A DNA stretch of 27,436 nt, from contig CAZKDZ010000134.1 of the NCBI GenBank assembly GCA_964551635.1, positions 1 through 27,436 of the forward strand, written 5' to 3'. Made by a program: the position numbers and the translations under genes. The stretch is from JAAXHE01 sp964551635. Its GTDB lineage: Bacteria > Latescibacterota > UBA2968 > GCA-2709665. The notes below the pieces were generated by a model. It saw only the letters and a list, made by a program, of their open reading frames with translations. It was not told where the DNA came from and did no database searches. Shown here one piece after another: positions 1-7,154 of this stretch; position 1 is the first letter of the stretch, and each line of letters starts with the position of its first letter.

Positions 1-2
1 CA

Positions 3-158
3 ACACTCCTGGATATGGTACGCATGGAAGATGAACTGACGGAATTGTTCGGTAGGCCGGCCGATCTTCTGGAACGAGACGCAATCGAGGCCAGCGGAAA
101 TTACATCCGCCGCAAGGCCATCCTTGGATCGGCGGAGACGAATTATGCGGCGAAGTGA
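3..158 (+). CDS. MntA-type nucleotidyltransferase antitoxin, C-terminal part (cut by window start)
   Basis: The open frame entering from the left edge encodes about 51 residues ending in a TGA at 156-158. It reads LLDMVRMEDELTELFGRP, then DLLERDAI and YIRRKAILGSAETNYA. This is the usual tail of the minimal nucleotidyltransferases (MNT domain, MntA) that pair with HepT: a VDL-like strand followed by the IRR-x-IL-x-SAE-x-Y end. The GSx(10)DxD active site would lie upstream and cannot be seen. In the known MntA/HepT systems MntA AMPylates a tyrosine of HepT and silences its RNase activity. Its last codons overlap the start of the hepT remnant by 14 nt, the usual operon arrangement. Family assignment is fairly firm; activity cannot be judged from a fragment. 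Confidence 0.75.
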   Translation, partial: TLLDMVRMEDELTELFGRPADLLERDAIEASGNYIRRKAILGSAETNYAAK

Positions 159-321
159 AGCCTACTTGCTGGATGTGCTGATCCATGCGCGAAAAGCCGT
201 CGAATTCGCGTCCGGACTGACGTACGAACGATTCACTCTGAGCGAGCATCACCAATACGCAATCTAAACGTAGATTGAAGTCACCCGGCGGAACATCTCA
301 CCACCCCACCACCCGCATCCC
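145..321 (+). pseudogene. HepT-like (DUF86) toxin gene, broken by nonsense codons and an internal deletion
   Basis: ATG at 145 opens a frame reading MRRSEAYLLDVLIHARKAVE, then FASGLTYERFTLSEHHQYAI and a TAA at 265-267. HepT proteins are normally about 110-140 residues, and this frame gives only 40. Past the stop the same frame continues ACG, TAG (271-273), then I-E-V (274-282) and later NIS, ending in TGA at 322-324. Family members typically read QxAIxRxIEVIGEA followed by an RxIS-like stretch, so the remnant fits two nonsense codons plus loss of the IGEA segment. The RNase/AMPylation motif Rx4-6HxY expected near the C-terminus is absent. It is therefore read as a decayed toxin beside its antitoxin. 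Alignment to the family is from memory. Confidence 0.7.
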
Positions 322-456
322 TGACCTGAACGCCTTTTGCGCGAGATTCGCCCAACCGAATCCCTGCGAATCTCCGACCGCCGCGCTTCACCTCACGCGA
401 CGGTTGTAGGGAACTTCTCACCCGAAATCCTGCCGAATCCTGACGGCGTCCCTATC

Positions 457-1971
457 ATGTCGCTCCCCCGATCTCCGATTACGCAAGAATCGTTGAAAAT
501 ATTGGCGATTACGGCAATGTTCGCCTGTATCAGTACAGACACGTGCGTCGCGTACCGCCTCATCGGATCTGAATCCCTCTCGGACGCCCTCGTCGCCCAT
601 CACTATACCATCAATGACAGGCTTGAAGCCGTCATCGTCGTAGATACGACGATCCCGACATTCGAGTATCACACCTACTACGCCATGGGTTACGCGGATG
701 AACCCGAAGGGGAGCAGGGAAAACTTCACTTTCTCGAACATATCATCGCAGGCATGGGAAGCCGACCGTCCGGGGAACTGAATCAACTGATCAAGCGAAA
801 TGGAGGACAACATCTCGCGTATACAGCACATCACATGACGTATTTCACAATGAGGTTTCCCAGGGACAAATTGGCTCTCGCGGTCGAGATTGACCGGGAC
901 AGATTCTACCGTACCCTGTTTGAAAAGGAATTTATAGACAATGAAAAGCAGGTTGTATTGACGGAACTCAGTAGAAACAGCGCCCGTTCGAGCAGGAGAT
1001 TCTCCAGTCAGTTCTGGGGGCTGGTCTACGGACGGGAAAAATTCAATGGAGTCGGGACTGCGGCGTTGATCGATGAAATCAAACCCGGGGACCTGCAACA
1101 GCTCTTTCACAATGTCTTGCGCCGGAAGAGACGCCTGGTTGTCGTCATCGGCGACGTTGATGAGGAAGATGTCCTCACGAAATTGGCCGAAGCGTTCCCC
1201 GGCGGGGACCGTCCAGGAGGAAATCGGTTATCCTCATTGCGGTTTCCCAATCCCGACGCACTTGGTGAAAGATTCCACGTCAGATTCAAGAACCAGAACA
1301 GAACACGGTTCAAGAAAGCCTGGCATATTCCCACCCTTGGCCATCAGGACTACGCGAGTTTCCGCGTTCTCGCATCGATCCTGTCGAGACCTTCGAACTC
1401 GCTTAGGTCTTCGTTGTTGGATTCTCAAATCGTGAAATCGTTCAGTGTGTGGGCAAGCAGCTACAGGGGATTCGGCTTTTTGGGATGTAACGCCGAGTTG
1501 GTTCCTGTCCGATCCACCAAGATCGTAGAAAATGCCATTCGTGCAAGATTGGAAGAAATCGCGACGAAGGGCATCACCGACCACGAACTTGCAGCAGGCA
1601 GGAATATTGAGCTGCGCCATCGGTATTCGCAGCTCATTGACCGGACCGATACGGCGTGGGGATTCGGCGCGGCATTTGCCGATACGGACGACCCCCTTCT
1701 ATATCCGAGATTGATCCGTCAGATCCGCGGGGTTAACGCAGACGACATTCAACGGATCGTCAGTGAACACCTCGTAGATGCGGAATCCATCACGCTATCC
1801 TGGACGCTTAAGGAGAAGCAACCGTTTTGGACTCAGATAGCTGCGGCTTTGGTACTGATCCTCGCGATTGGCGCAACTGTCTTCATCACAGTCAGGGCCA
1901 TCAGGAAGGCAATCCGGAGAACCGCCGGAGAGACCGTCTGCAATGAACAACTACCTGAAGACCTCAATTAA
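457..1971 (+). CDS. Exported, membrane-anchored M16B zinc metallopeptidase (catalytic-type subunit)
   Basis: This is a 504-residue peptidase M16 protein. From the ATG at 457 it begins with a short basic stretch and a hydrophobic segment (about residues 12-30, LKILAITAMFACIS) that looks like a signal peptide. A TTG 120 nt upstream would hide this segment behind 40 unconserved residues, so 457 is preferred. The inverted zinc motif HxxEH is present as HFLEH at residues 91-95 (base 727), and a third ligand glutamate sits in NEKQVVLTEL at about residue 170, the expected distance. The second M16 half follows. The protein ends with a transmembrane helix (about residues 461-483) and a basic tail, so the peptidase domain should face the periplasm. 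It lacks an obvious Arg/Tyr substrate-binding pair in the second half. The next gene, which has that pair, overlaps by 29 nt, which suggests a heterodimer. Confidence 0.85.
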   Translation: MSLPRSPITQESLKILAITAMFACISTDTCVAYRLIGSESLSDALVAHHYTINDRLEAVIVVDTTIPTFEYHTYYAMGYADEPEGEQGKLHFLEHIIAGMGSRPSGELNQLIKRNGGQHLAYTAHHMTYFTMRFPRDKLALAVEIDRDRFYRTLFEKEFIDNEKQVVLTELSRNSARSSRRFSSQFWGLVYGREKFNGVGTAALIDEIKPGDLQQLFHNVLRRKRRLVVVIGDVDEEDVLTKLAEAFPGGDRPGGNRLSSLRFPNPDALGERFHVRFKNQNRTRFKKAWHIPTLGHQDYASFRVLASILSRPSNSLRSSLLDSQIVKSFSVWASSYRGFGFLGCNAELVPVRSTKIVENAIRARLEEIATKGITDHELAAGRNIELRHRYSQLIDRTDTAWGFGAAFADTDDPLLYPRLIRQIRGVNADDIQRIVSEHLVDAESITLSWTLKEKQPFWTQIAAALVLILAIGATVFITVRAIRKAIRRTAGETVCNEQLPEDLN

Positions 1972-3286
1972 GACTGTCCTGCTCCTGGTTGCAATCTCGC
2001 AGCCCGTTCACTCACAGGTTCCCAATCATCATTTGTTCTATTGGAACGATAACCGGGCACCGCTAACGACGTTGGACATAGTATTTCCAGGCGCCGGAAG
2101 CATCCGTGACGACACTTCAAAGGCCGGGCTTGCGGTAACGGCCGCCAGACTGATTGAGGCCTATTCTAAAAAGCACGGATATGCGGCTCGTTTGGAAGCA
2201 TTGGGCACGGAACTCGACTTCAGCACGTACTATGAGTACCAGGTAATCTCCATTTCGAACCTGTCGGAGAATCTTACAGAATCCGTAAGGATCGTGAATG
2301 AACTCATGCGCGGGATGACAGTTACCGAATTCGGCCTTGAAGAAGCTAAGCGGAAGGTACTGAAATCGTACGAAAAGACTGCGGATGACGGAGACCACGG
2401 TCTCCTGCGAAACTACGTACTCTCACAGACAGCGGGTGTCGGTAGATGGTTTTCGCGGGAAGCACTGAAACAGATCACATTAGAGGAAGCAAGGGAGAAT
2501 TGCACTGCGTATCTGAACGCGGACATTGTCTTTTTCAAGGCAATCTCAGACCTCGATTCCAAGGCAGTCGAGAAAGCACTGCTTCCGATCACTGAAAACC
2601 GCCCGCGAGGGGGTTTCGTCTGGTCGCTGCCATCACGGGAGGATCACCACCTTCCAGGTCATTCCGCATTCGTCTTCGAGCATTACTCTCATCTGAAAAA
2701 CATCATCTGTCGTTGGATTATACCAATCGGACGAGTCGATGAGGAAAACTACATACCCAATATGGTTTCGTGGGCGCTTGGACGCGGTACCGGACGCGGC
2801 CTGCTCTATGAGTATTTGCGAGTAGAGTCGGGTCTGGCTTACGGAACTTCCTGCTTTTTTCGACGAGAAGATGACGTCAGGTTTCTCGATGTATACGCGG
2901 ACCCCCGGCTCGAAAACAGCGAGGCGCTGATAACCAAGATGCATGAGTTCATCGCAGGCCTCGTCGACAATCCAGATTTCTGGCAGTCAATAACAGAGCT
3001 GAGAAATAATCCGGACGCTGTCGAAGCCCATATTCACGGCGAGTTGACACCACAGCGCGAACTGGACAACGCGGTAGATAAAGCGATGTTTAACTATCCG
3101 ATCCGCGAGGACGGAGTCAAATCCGTCTTAGATTCAGAGATACGTTCCTTCCTTCAAAGATATTTCGTGGAACAGAATCTGGTTATCATGTTGTTAGGAC
3201 CTAAAGATCACATTATCGAGATCCTGAAGAAACACTGGCCGGATATCGCCATTCACGTTCAGTCCGTAGAGAAGGCCATCGAATAG
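1943..3286 (+). CDS. Exported M16B peptidase-fold partner subunit, zinc site absent
   Basis: This 447-residue protein starts at ATG 1943, inside the end of the preceding M16 gene, with GGAG at 1927-1930. The N-terminus (MNNYLKTSIKTVLLLVAISQ followed by PVHSQ) is a clean signal peptide. The M16 fold is recognisable from DIVFPGAGSIRDD and GLAVTAARLIEAY, but where HxxEH should stand there is no His/Glu motif, so this chain cannot bind the catalytic zinc. The second half has the conserved YLRVESGLAYG segment with Arg and Tyr at about residues 293 and 300, the pair that binds substrate in M16B enzymes. This is the non-catalytic half of a split M16B protease in the manner of known heterodimeric pairs. 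Translational coupling by the overlap would favour equal amounts of the two chains. The substrate is unknown; no radical-SAM or precursor-peptide gene is visible nearby. Confidence 0.82.
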   Translation: MNNYLKTSIKTVLLLVAISQPVHSQVPNHHLFYWNDNRAPLTTLDIVFPGAGSIRDDTSKAGLAVTAARLIEAYSKKHGYAARLEALGTELDFSTYYEYQVISISNLSENLTESVRIVNELMRGMTVTEFGLEEAKRKVLKSYEKTADDGDHGLLRNYVLSQTAGVGRWFSREALKQITLEEARENCTAYLNADIVFFKAISDLDSKAVEKALLPITENRPRGGFVWSLPSREDHHLPGHSAFVFEHYSHLKNIICRWIIPIGRVDEENYIPNMVSWALGRGTGRGLLYEYLRVESGLAYGTSCFFRREDDVRFLDVYADPRLENSEALITKMHEFIAGLVDNPDFWQSITELRNNPDAVEAHIHGELTPQRELDNAVDKAMFNYPIREDGVKSVLDSEIRSFLQRYFVEQNLVIMLLGPKDHIIEILKKHWPDIAIHVQSVEKAIE

Positions 3287-3306
3287 GCGCATCCCCCAAC
3301 CCACCA

Positions 3307-4689
3307 ATGACCCGCCCTTTGTCGCCCCCCGATTCCAACACCACACCCTCCGACCAGACGCCGGTCCTGCGTCAGGTATGGGCAATTGCGTGGCCTGTTG
3401 TCGCCGCTTCGATGCTGGATGCCCTGGAGGGGCTTGTCGACATTTCCATGGTGGGGCAACTGGGGCCGGCCGCGATTTCCGCAGTGGGTCTCAGCCGGCA
3501 GGTCCTGTTCGTGATCATGGTCATGGCGATATCTGTCAGCACCGGATCGCGGACCCTCGTGGCGCAGTTTTACGGGGCCGGTCGCAGGGAGGACCTCAGC
3601 CATACGGCGCAGCAGGCCGTCCTGATGGGGGTCCTGCTGTCGGCCGGCCTGGCCCTCGTGGGGAGCGTAATCGCCCGGCCCGCCCTCGTCCTGCTCGGCG
3701 CGCAGGAAGACGTGCTGGCGCACGCGGTGCCCTTCATGCGCGTCTACTTCGCCGGCATCGTCTTCATGATGCCCAATTACATCATCGGCGGGATTTTCGG
3801 CGGCACAGGCGATACCCGGACGCCGCTGAAGATCTCGTGTCTCATCATCTGCCTGAAAATCCCGCTCACCTACGGACTGATCTTCGGGGCGTGGGGTCTG
3901 CCGCAGCTGGGCGTGACCGGAGCGGCGCTCGGCAGCGTCATCTCCAGGGCGGTGGGCTGCGCCGTCGGTGTCTATCTGCTGACGTCGGGCCGTACGAGGG
4001 TACACATGCACTGGAACTGGCGGCTTCCGTTCAACCGGGACATCATCGGACGAATGATGCGCATCGGCGTGCCGACGGGGGTGCAGGGTTTCTTCCGGAA
4101 TGGCGCAAGGATTCTGATCTATCGCGTGGTGGGATGGACGAGCCGTCCCACCGCCGCGACTGCGGCGCTGACCATTGGATTGCAGATGCGGATGATCGGC
4201 ATCATGCCGGCCCTGGCGTTTTCCGTGGCGGCAACCGCGCTGGTGGGTCAGAGACTCGGGGCGAAACAGATTGGCGAGGCGGAGCGCTTTGCCGCAAACA
4301 CGATCCGGCTGGGCATGGCGTTCATTACCGTTTCCGCCGTTATCATTTGCATCTTCGCGCGGGAGATCGTCAACCTGTTCACAGACGCCGCGGCAGTGAT
4401 TGACATGGGATACTCGATGCTCCTGTACATTACAGTCGCCCAGGTCTTCTCCGCGCTGTCCATCGTGGTTGGAGGCGTGCTGGCGGGCGGCGGCGAGACC
4501 AGGCCCCTGCTCTACTATACCATTGTGGCGCAATGGGTGCTGATGCTGCCGCTGTCCTGCGTAATGGCGTTTACCCTGAATATGGATGCCACGGGCATCT
4601 GGATCGCCTGGTTCATCGCCGGCGTCGCCCAGGGCGTTCTGGCCTGGGTCCGTTACCGGAAGGGCGTGTGGAAACAGACGGTGATTTGA
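3307..4689 (+). CDS. MATE family multidrug/cation efflux transporter
   Basis: A 460-residue integral membrane protein starts 20 nt after the M16 partner gene. The sequence shows about twelve hydrophobic segments in two similar halves. It carries MatE-type signatures: the first helix with VVAASMLDALEGLVDISMVG, then SVSTGSRTLVAQFYGAGR, and in the second half VAATALVGQRLGAKQ. The length is normal for the family. MATE transporters export drugs, toxic metabolites or other organic cations in exchange for Na+ or H+; this sequence gives no substrate. The close spacing suggests co-transcription with the M16 pair, in which case it might export a product of the peptidase, but that is only an inference from position. 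An antisense ORF of 503 codons covers the same bases and is a GC-driven shadow. Confidence 0.92.
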   Translation: MTRPLSPPDSNTTPSDQTPVLRQVWAIAWPVVAASMLDALEGLVDISMVGQLGPAAISAVGLSRQVLFVIMVMAISVSTGSRTLVAQFYGAGRREDLSHTAQQAVLMGVLLSAGLALVGSVIARPALVLLGAQEDVLAHAVPFMRVYFAGIVFMMPNYIIGGIFGGTGDTRTPLKISCLIICLKIPLTYGLIFGAWGLPQLGVTGAALGSVISRAVGCAVGVYLLTSGRTRVHMHWNWRLPFNRDIIGRMMRIGVPTGVQGFFRNGARILIYRVVGWTSRPTAATAALTIGLQMRMIGIMPALAFSVAATALVGQRLGAKQIGEAERFAANTIRLGMAFITVSAVIICIFAREIVNLFTDAAAVIDMGYSMLLYITVAQVFSALSIVVGGVLAGGGETRPLLYYTIVAQWVLMLPLSCVMAFTLNMDATGIWIAWFIAGVAQGVLAWVRYRKGVWKQTVI

Positions 4690-4741
4690 AGAGGATGGGT
4701 TTGTAAACCGGCAGAGGGAGATGATGTCGCTAAGCAAAGGA

Positions 4742-4762
4742 GGGCGCCCACAAGGGACGCCC
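4742..4762. repeat. Short hairpin of a dispersed GC-rich intergenic repeat
   Basis: Between the convergent MATE and TPR genes the sequence GGGCGCCC-ACAA-GGGACGCCC forms an imperfect hairpin: five G/C pairs, one mismatch, three pairs and an ACAA loop. Read on the other strand with its flank it gives TAGGGGCGTCCCTTG, a wording I recognise as a frequent dispersed intergenic repeat in many environmental genomes. It may act as a bidirectional terminator or mRNA 3' stabiliser, although no T-tract follows. Confidence 0.5.
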
Positions 4763-4832
4763 CTACACAACCGGGAAAGTAATCTGAAGTCGAAGGCGCG
4801 CGAACGGGTTCCGCGAACTCGGCGGCGATTCG

Positions 4833-5372
4833 CTAGTCCCGAAGCTGCTTCACCCTACGACCCATCTCCTCGATGCCCGGGGCGTTGCCCACCTGTACGT
4901 ACAGCCGGTGCGCTTCTTCGAAGGCCTGCAGCGCCTCGTCGCTCTTTCCCATAGTTTCGAGAAGCATGGCGAATCCCCGGAGCGCATTCGCCAGCGAATG
5001 GGCGGGCGCAGGATCCAGATTCCGGTACATCTCAATGGCCGACCTGTAGTCCCGCTCCGATCCCTCCCGGTCGCCGAGGTCGCGGCGAACGTCCGCGACG
5101 TGACGCAGCGCGTGGGCCATCTTTTCGGCGTGGTTTCCGGCCGCGCAGTGGTTGTATCCCTCCAGGTAGAAGTCGAGTGCCTGCTTCCGGTTGCCGTGGT
5201 CCCTCTCGAATTGGCCGTATACATGCGCCACCCTGCCCAGGGATTCATGGTCGTCTTCCCGGCAAAGCTCTGCCGCTTCGGCCACGAGCCGCCTGCCGCG
5301 TTCGTAATCCGATGCCCCCCTGGTCTTCCAGGCCTCGTCCAGCAACCGTTCGATTCTCTGTTTTCTTGACAT
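4833..5372 (-). CDS. Tetratricopeptide-repeat protein
   Basis: This is a 179-residue soluble protein with no signal peptide. It consists of helical pairs with TPR spacing: LGRVAHVYGQFERDHGNRKQ, then ALRHVADVRRDLGDREGSER, then ALRGFAMLLETMGKSDEALQ and FEEAHRLYVQVG. The A/G-x-L-x-x-L-G-D/K pattern is clear in three repeats. ATG 5372 is chosen because it lies 25 nt past the stop of the acetyltransferase gene upstream. A start at 5435 would add 21 basic residues and overlap that gene by 38 nt. TPR proteins are protein-protein scaffolds; there is no catalytic domain here, so no specific role can be given. It probably shares an mRNA with the GNAT gene. Confidence 0.78.
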   Translation of the reverse strand: MSRKQRIERLLDEAWKTRGASDYERGRRLVAEAAELCREDDHESLGRVAHVYGQFERDHGNRKQALDFYLEGYNHCAAGNHAEKMAHALRHVADVRRDLGDREGSERDYRSAIEMYRNLDPAPAHSLANALRGFAMLLETMGKSDEALQAFEEAHRLYVQVGNAPGIEEMGRRVKQLRD

Positions 5373-5397
5373 TTGGATGCCATTTTTCCGCCGATTT

Positions 5398-6171
5398 CTA
5401 CCGCTTCTTCGGCGTATAGAACAGAAGCGTTCCAATTTGATCGTATCCGACTGCAGAATATAACAATGCGCCGGTGTGGGTTGCGGTCAGGACCGCCAGC
5501 TGCGAACCGTGCGACCGGTCGTCTCTCAGCATTCTGCACATCAACGCCCTTCCAATACCCCGACGCCGGGCGGCCGGCGCGACGTGCATGTTCGAACACC
5601 AGGTTGCCGAGTTCACGACGATGCTCTGGACCCACCCGACAGGCTCCTCATTCTCCAGCGCGACGTATTGCCTCAGCGGAGCGTCGCGATCAAGGTGCTC
5701 CGGCAGAATCTGGCGGATCCGGGTCGTCCGGTTCAATCTGTCGGCCATTTTCACGGTGAGGACGCGTTCGATAGGCAGCGGACCGGCCAGACGCGGGATC
5801 CGCTTCAGCCGGTGTACCATCACGGGCTCCGTCGAATTCAGTCGATAATTGAGCGCCTTGAAGTCCGCACGCATGCCGGCGTCCGACTCCCCTGTCGCGC
5901 AGATCGCGCAGATACCGAACTGCCCCCGCGTGTGCTTTCTGGCAACCCGGTCGATCTCTCCCGCGTCAACGCCGTGGGCGATCCACTCCTCACGGCGGTA
6001 CGCGCCGCGTTTTCTCGGCGCATCCCTCACCACCCAGACCGCGCCTTCCCGGCTTGCAGGATAAGGGTGTGTGAAGCTCCGGGTAAAGGAATAGCCGCGC
6101 GCGAAAACCTCCAGCGCCCGCTGCAAAAGTACGTTTTCCGGCATATATTCGTGTCTCCGGTATTTTGTCAT
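5398..6171 (-). CDS. GNAT family N-acetyltransferase with N-terminal extension
   Basis: The protein has 257 residues. The C-terminal 100 or so residues form a GNAT domain: a strand with ENEEPVGWVQSIVV (residues 173-186), then motif A as NMHVAPAARRRGIGRALM (194-211), where RRRGIG is the acetyl-CoA pyrophosphate-binding loop, and a closing GALLYSAVGYDQIGTLLFY (234-252) typical of motif B. The first 120 residues contain several Cys/His (FGICAICATGE) and are not recognised; they may be a divergent first GNAT half, since two-domain GNATs are common. The acceptor substrate is unknown. An alternative start is Met10. It heads a two-gene minus-strand unit with the TPR gene. The 186 bp separating it from the divergent phosphoesterase gene must hold both promoters, but I could not pick out convincing boxes. 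Confidence 0.82.
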   Translation of the reverse strand: MTKYRRHEYMPENVLLQRALEVFARGYSFTRSFTHPYPASREGAVWVVRDAPRKRGAYRREEWIAHGVDAGEIDRVARKHTRGQFGICAICATGESDAGMRADFKALNYRLNSTEPVMVHRLKRIPRLAGPLPIERVLTVKMADRLNRTTRIRQILPEHLDRDAPLRQYVALENEEPVGWVQSIVVNSATWCSNMHVAPAARRRGIGRALMCRMLRDDRSHGSQLAVLTATHTGALLYSAVGYDQIGTLLFYTPKKR

Positions 6172-6357
6172 AATATAGCAGGCTGCAATCTGCGGGCATA
6201 CAAAAAAGCTGGACGTGCAGACCAGTAGCCCTTAGTTTTCGTCGGCCGCGAAACAGGTGAATGGTCAATTTGCAATTACTCGCGGGACCAGGGATTACGG
6301 ATACGGTCTGGCGACGGTTTTCGAGGCCCCGTGAGGATATGAAACCCGGATCTGCTT

Positions 6358-6891
6358 ATGCGAAATGAGTCGTCCATGACCTCCCGGGATTTCCGTCACG
6401 TCACGTCCCGGCAACGCGCGCGCCGATTCCATGCCGGCGATCGCCTGGGTGTCGTCTCCGACTCCCACGGACTCCTGAGGCCGCAGGTCACTGCCCTCCT
6501 TCATGGCGTCCGGGCGATCATCCACGCCGGGGACGTCGGAAAGATCTCGGTACTTGAGCAACTGGAATCTATCGCGCCGGTGTACGCAGTCCGCGGAAAC
6601 GTGGACCTGGTTCCGCCCTGCAGCGATCTGCCCGAACGACTCGTGCTGCAGGCCGGCGGGCGCCGGATTCTCGTGACGCATATCCTTGAAGAAGCGAACG
6701 TGGAGGGATTCGATCTCGTGGTCTGCGGCCACTCTCACGTACCGAAGATAAGCACGATTGGATCGACCTGCTGTCTGAATCCCGGCAGCATCGGGCCTCG
6801 CCGGTTCCGGCTTCCGGTATCGATGGGATACATAACGGTTTCACCTCAGGGAGCGCCTGTTCCGGAACTGCGGACCATTGAGATCGAGTAG
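6358..6891 (+). CDS. YfcE/MJ0936-type metallophosphoesterase
   Basis: This 177-residue protein has the full metal-ligand set of the YfcE/MJ0936 phosphodiesterases: GVVSDSHG (Asp35, His37), IHAGDVG (Asp59), VRGNVD (Asn81), LVTHI (His108), CGHSH (His125, His127) and the closing NPGSIGPRR. These bind two divalent metals and hydrolyse phosphodiesters in the cytoplasm; the natural substrate of the family is mostly unknown. Length matches the family apart from about 25 extra N-terminal residues, so Met7 (base 6376) is an alternative start; neither has a strong Shine-Dalgarno sequence. It is transcribed away from the GNAT gene. Confidence 0.9.
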   Translation: MRNESSMTSRDFRHVTSRQRARRFHAGDRLGVVSDSHGLLRPQVTALLHGVRAIIHAGDVGKISVLEQLESIAPVYAVRGNVDLVPPCSDLPERLVLQAGGRRILVTHILEEANVEGFDLVVCGHSHVPKISTIGSTCCLNPGSIGPRRFRLPVSMGYITVSPQGAPVPELRTIEIE

Positions 6892-6965
6892 GTACGGGCC
6901 GTCGGAAATCTGGATATGACAAACGGTCGGGGACTCCTACCCCCCACCGCATCAGCCGTCGCCGG

Positions 6966-7007
6966 TCCTTCGACCCTTCGACAGGCTCAGGGACCACAAG
7001 CTCAGGG
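6966..7007. repeat. Dispersed repeat of the CCTGAGCCTGTCGAAGG type
   Basis: The bases CTTCGACCCTTCGACAGGCT followed by CAGGGACC and CAAGCTCAGGGG contain two related copies of an AGGCTCAGGG/AAGCTCAGGG unit. On the minus strand this reads CCCTGAGCCTGTCGAAGGG, which translates to the well-known spurious peptide VPEPVEGS. The motif is scattered through intergenic DNA of many unrelated bacterial genomes. Its function is unknown; it is listed here as a repeat and not as a gene. Confidence 0.6.
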
Positions 7008-7026
7008 GACGGACGCGGCTTCTGCG

Positions 7027-7047
7027 ACTCCCCCTCAAGGTGGGAGT
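7027..7047. repeat. Inverted repeat upstream of the ankyrin gene
   Basis: ACTCCC-CC-TCA-AGG-TGGGAGT forms an imperfect stem with six outer pairs, one mismatch and two or three inner pairs. It lies between the dispersed repeat and the ankyrin start. It has no T-tract, so it is a weak terminator candidate and may simply belong to the repeat cluster. Confidence 0.35.
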
Positions 7048-7154
7048 GATTTGGTTGTGCTGCCTGTCAGGTCGAACCAATGACACTGGATGACATTTCA
7101 GGCAAACGTGTCTCGTATACATTTCTCATCAAATACAGCACGAGGATACGTCAA

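Noticed and set aside
3259..4770. 503-codon minus-strand ORF across the MATE gene
   Set aside because: Composition is rich in His, Arg, Gly and Asp with no domain; it mirrors third-position GC of the convincing transporter on the plus strand.
6340..6369. Nine-codon possible leader peptide before the YfcE-type gene
   Set aside because: It has a fair ribosome site but no attenuator-like structure or repeated regulatory codons, so chance is more likely.
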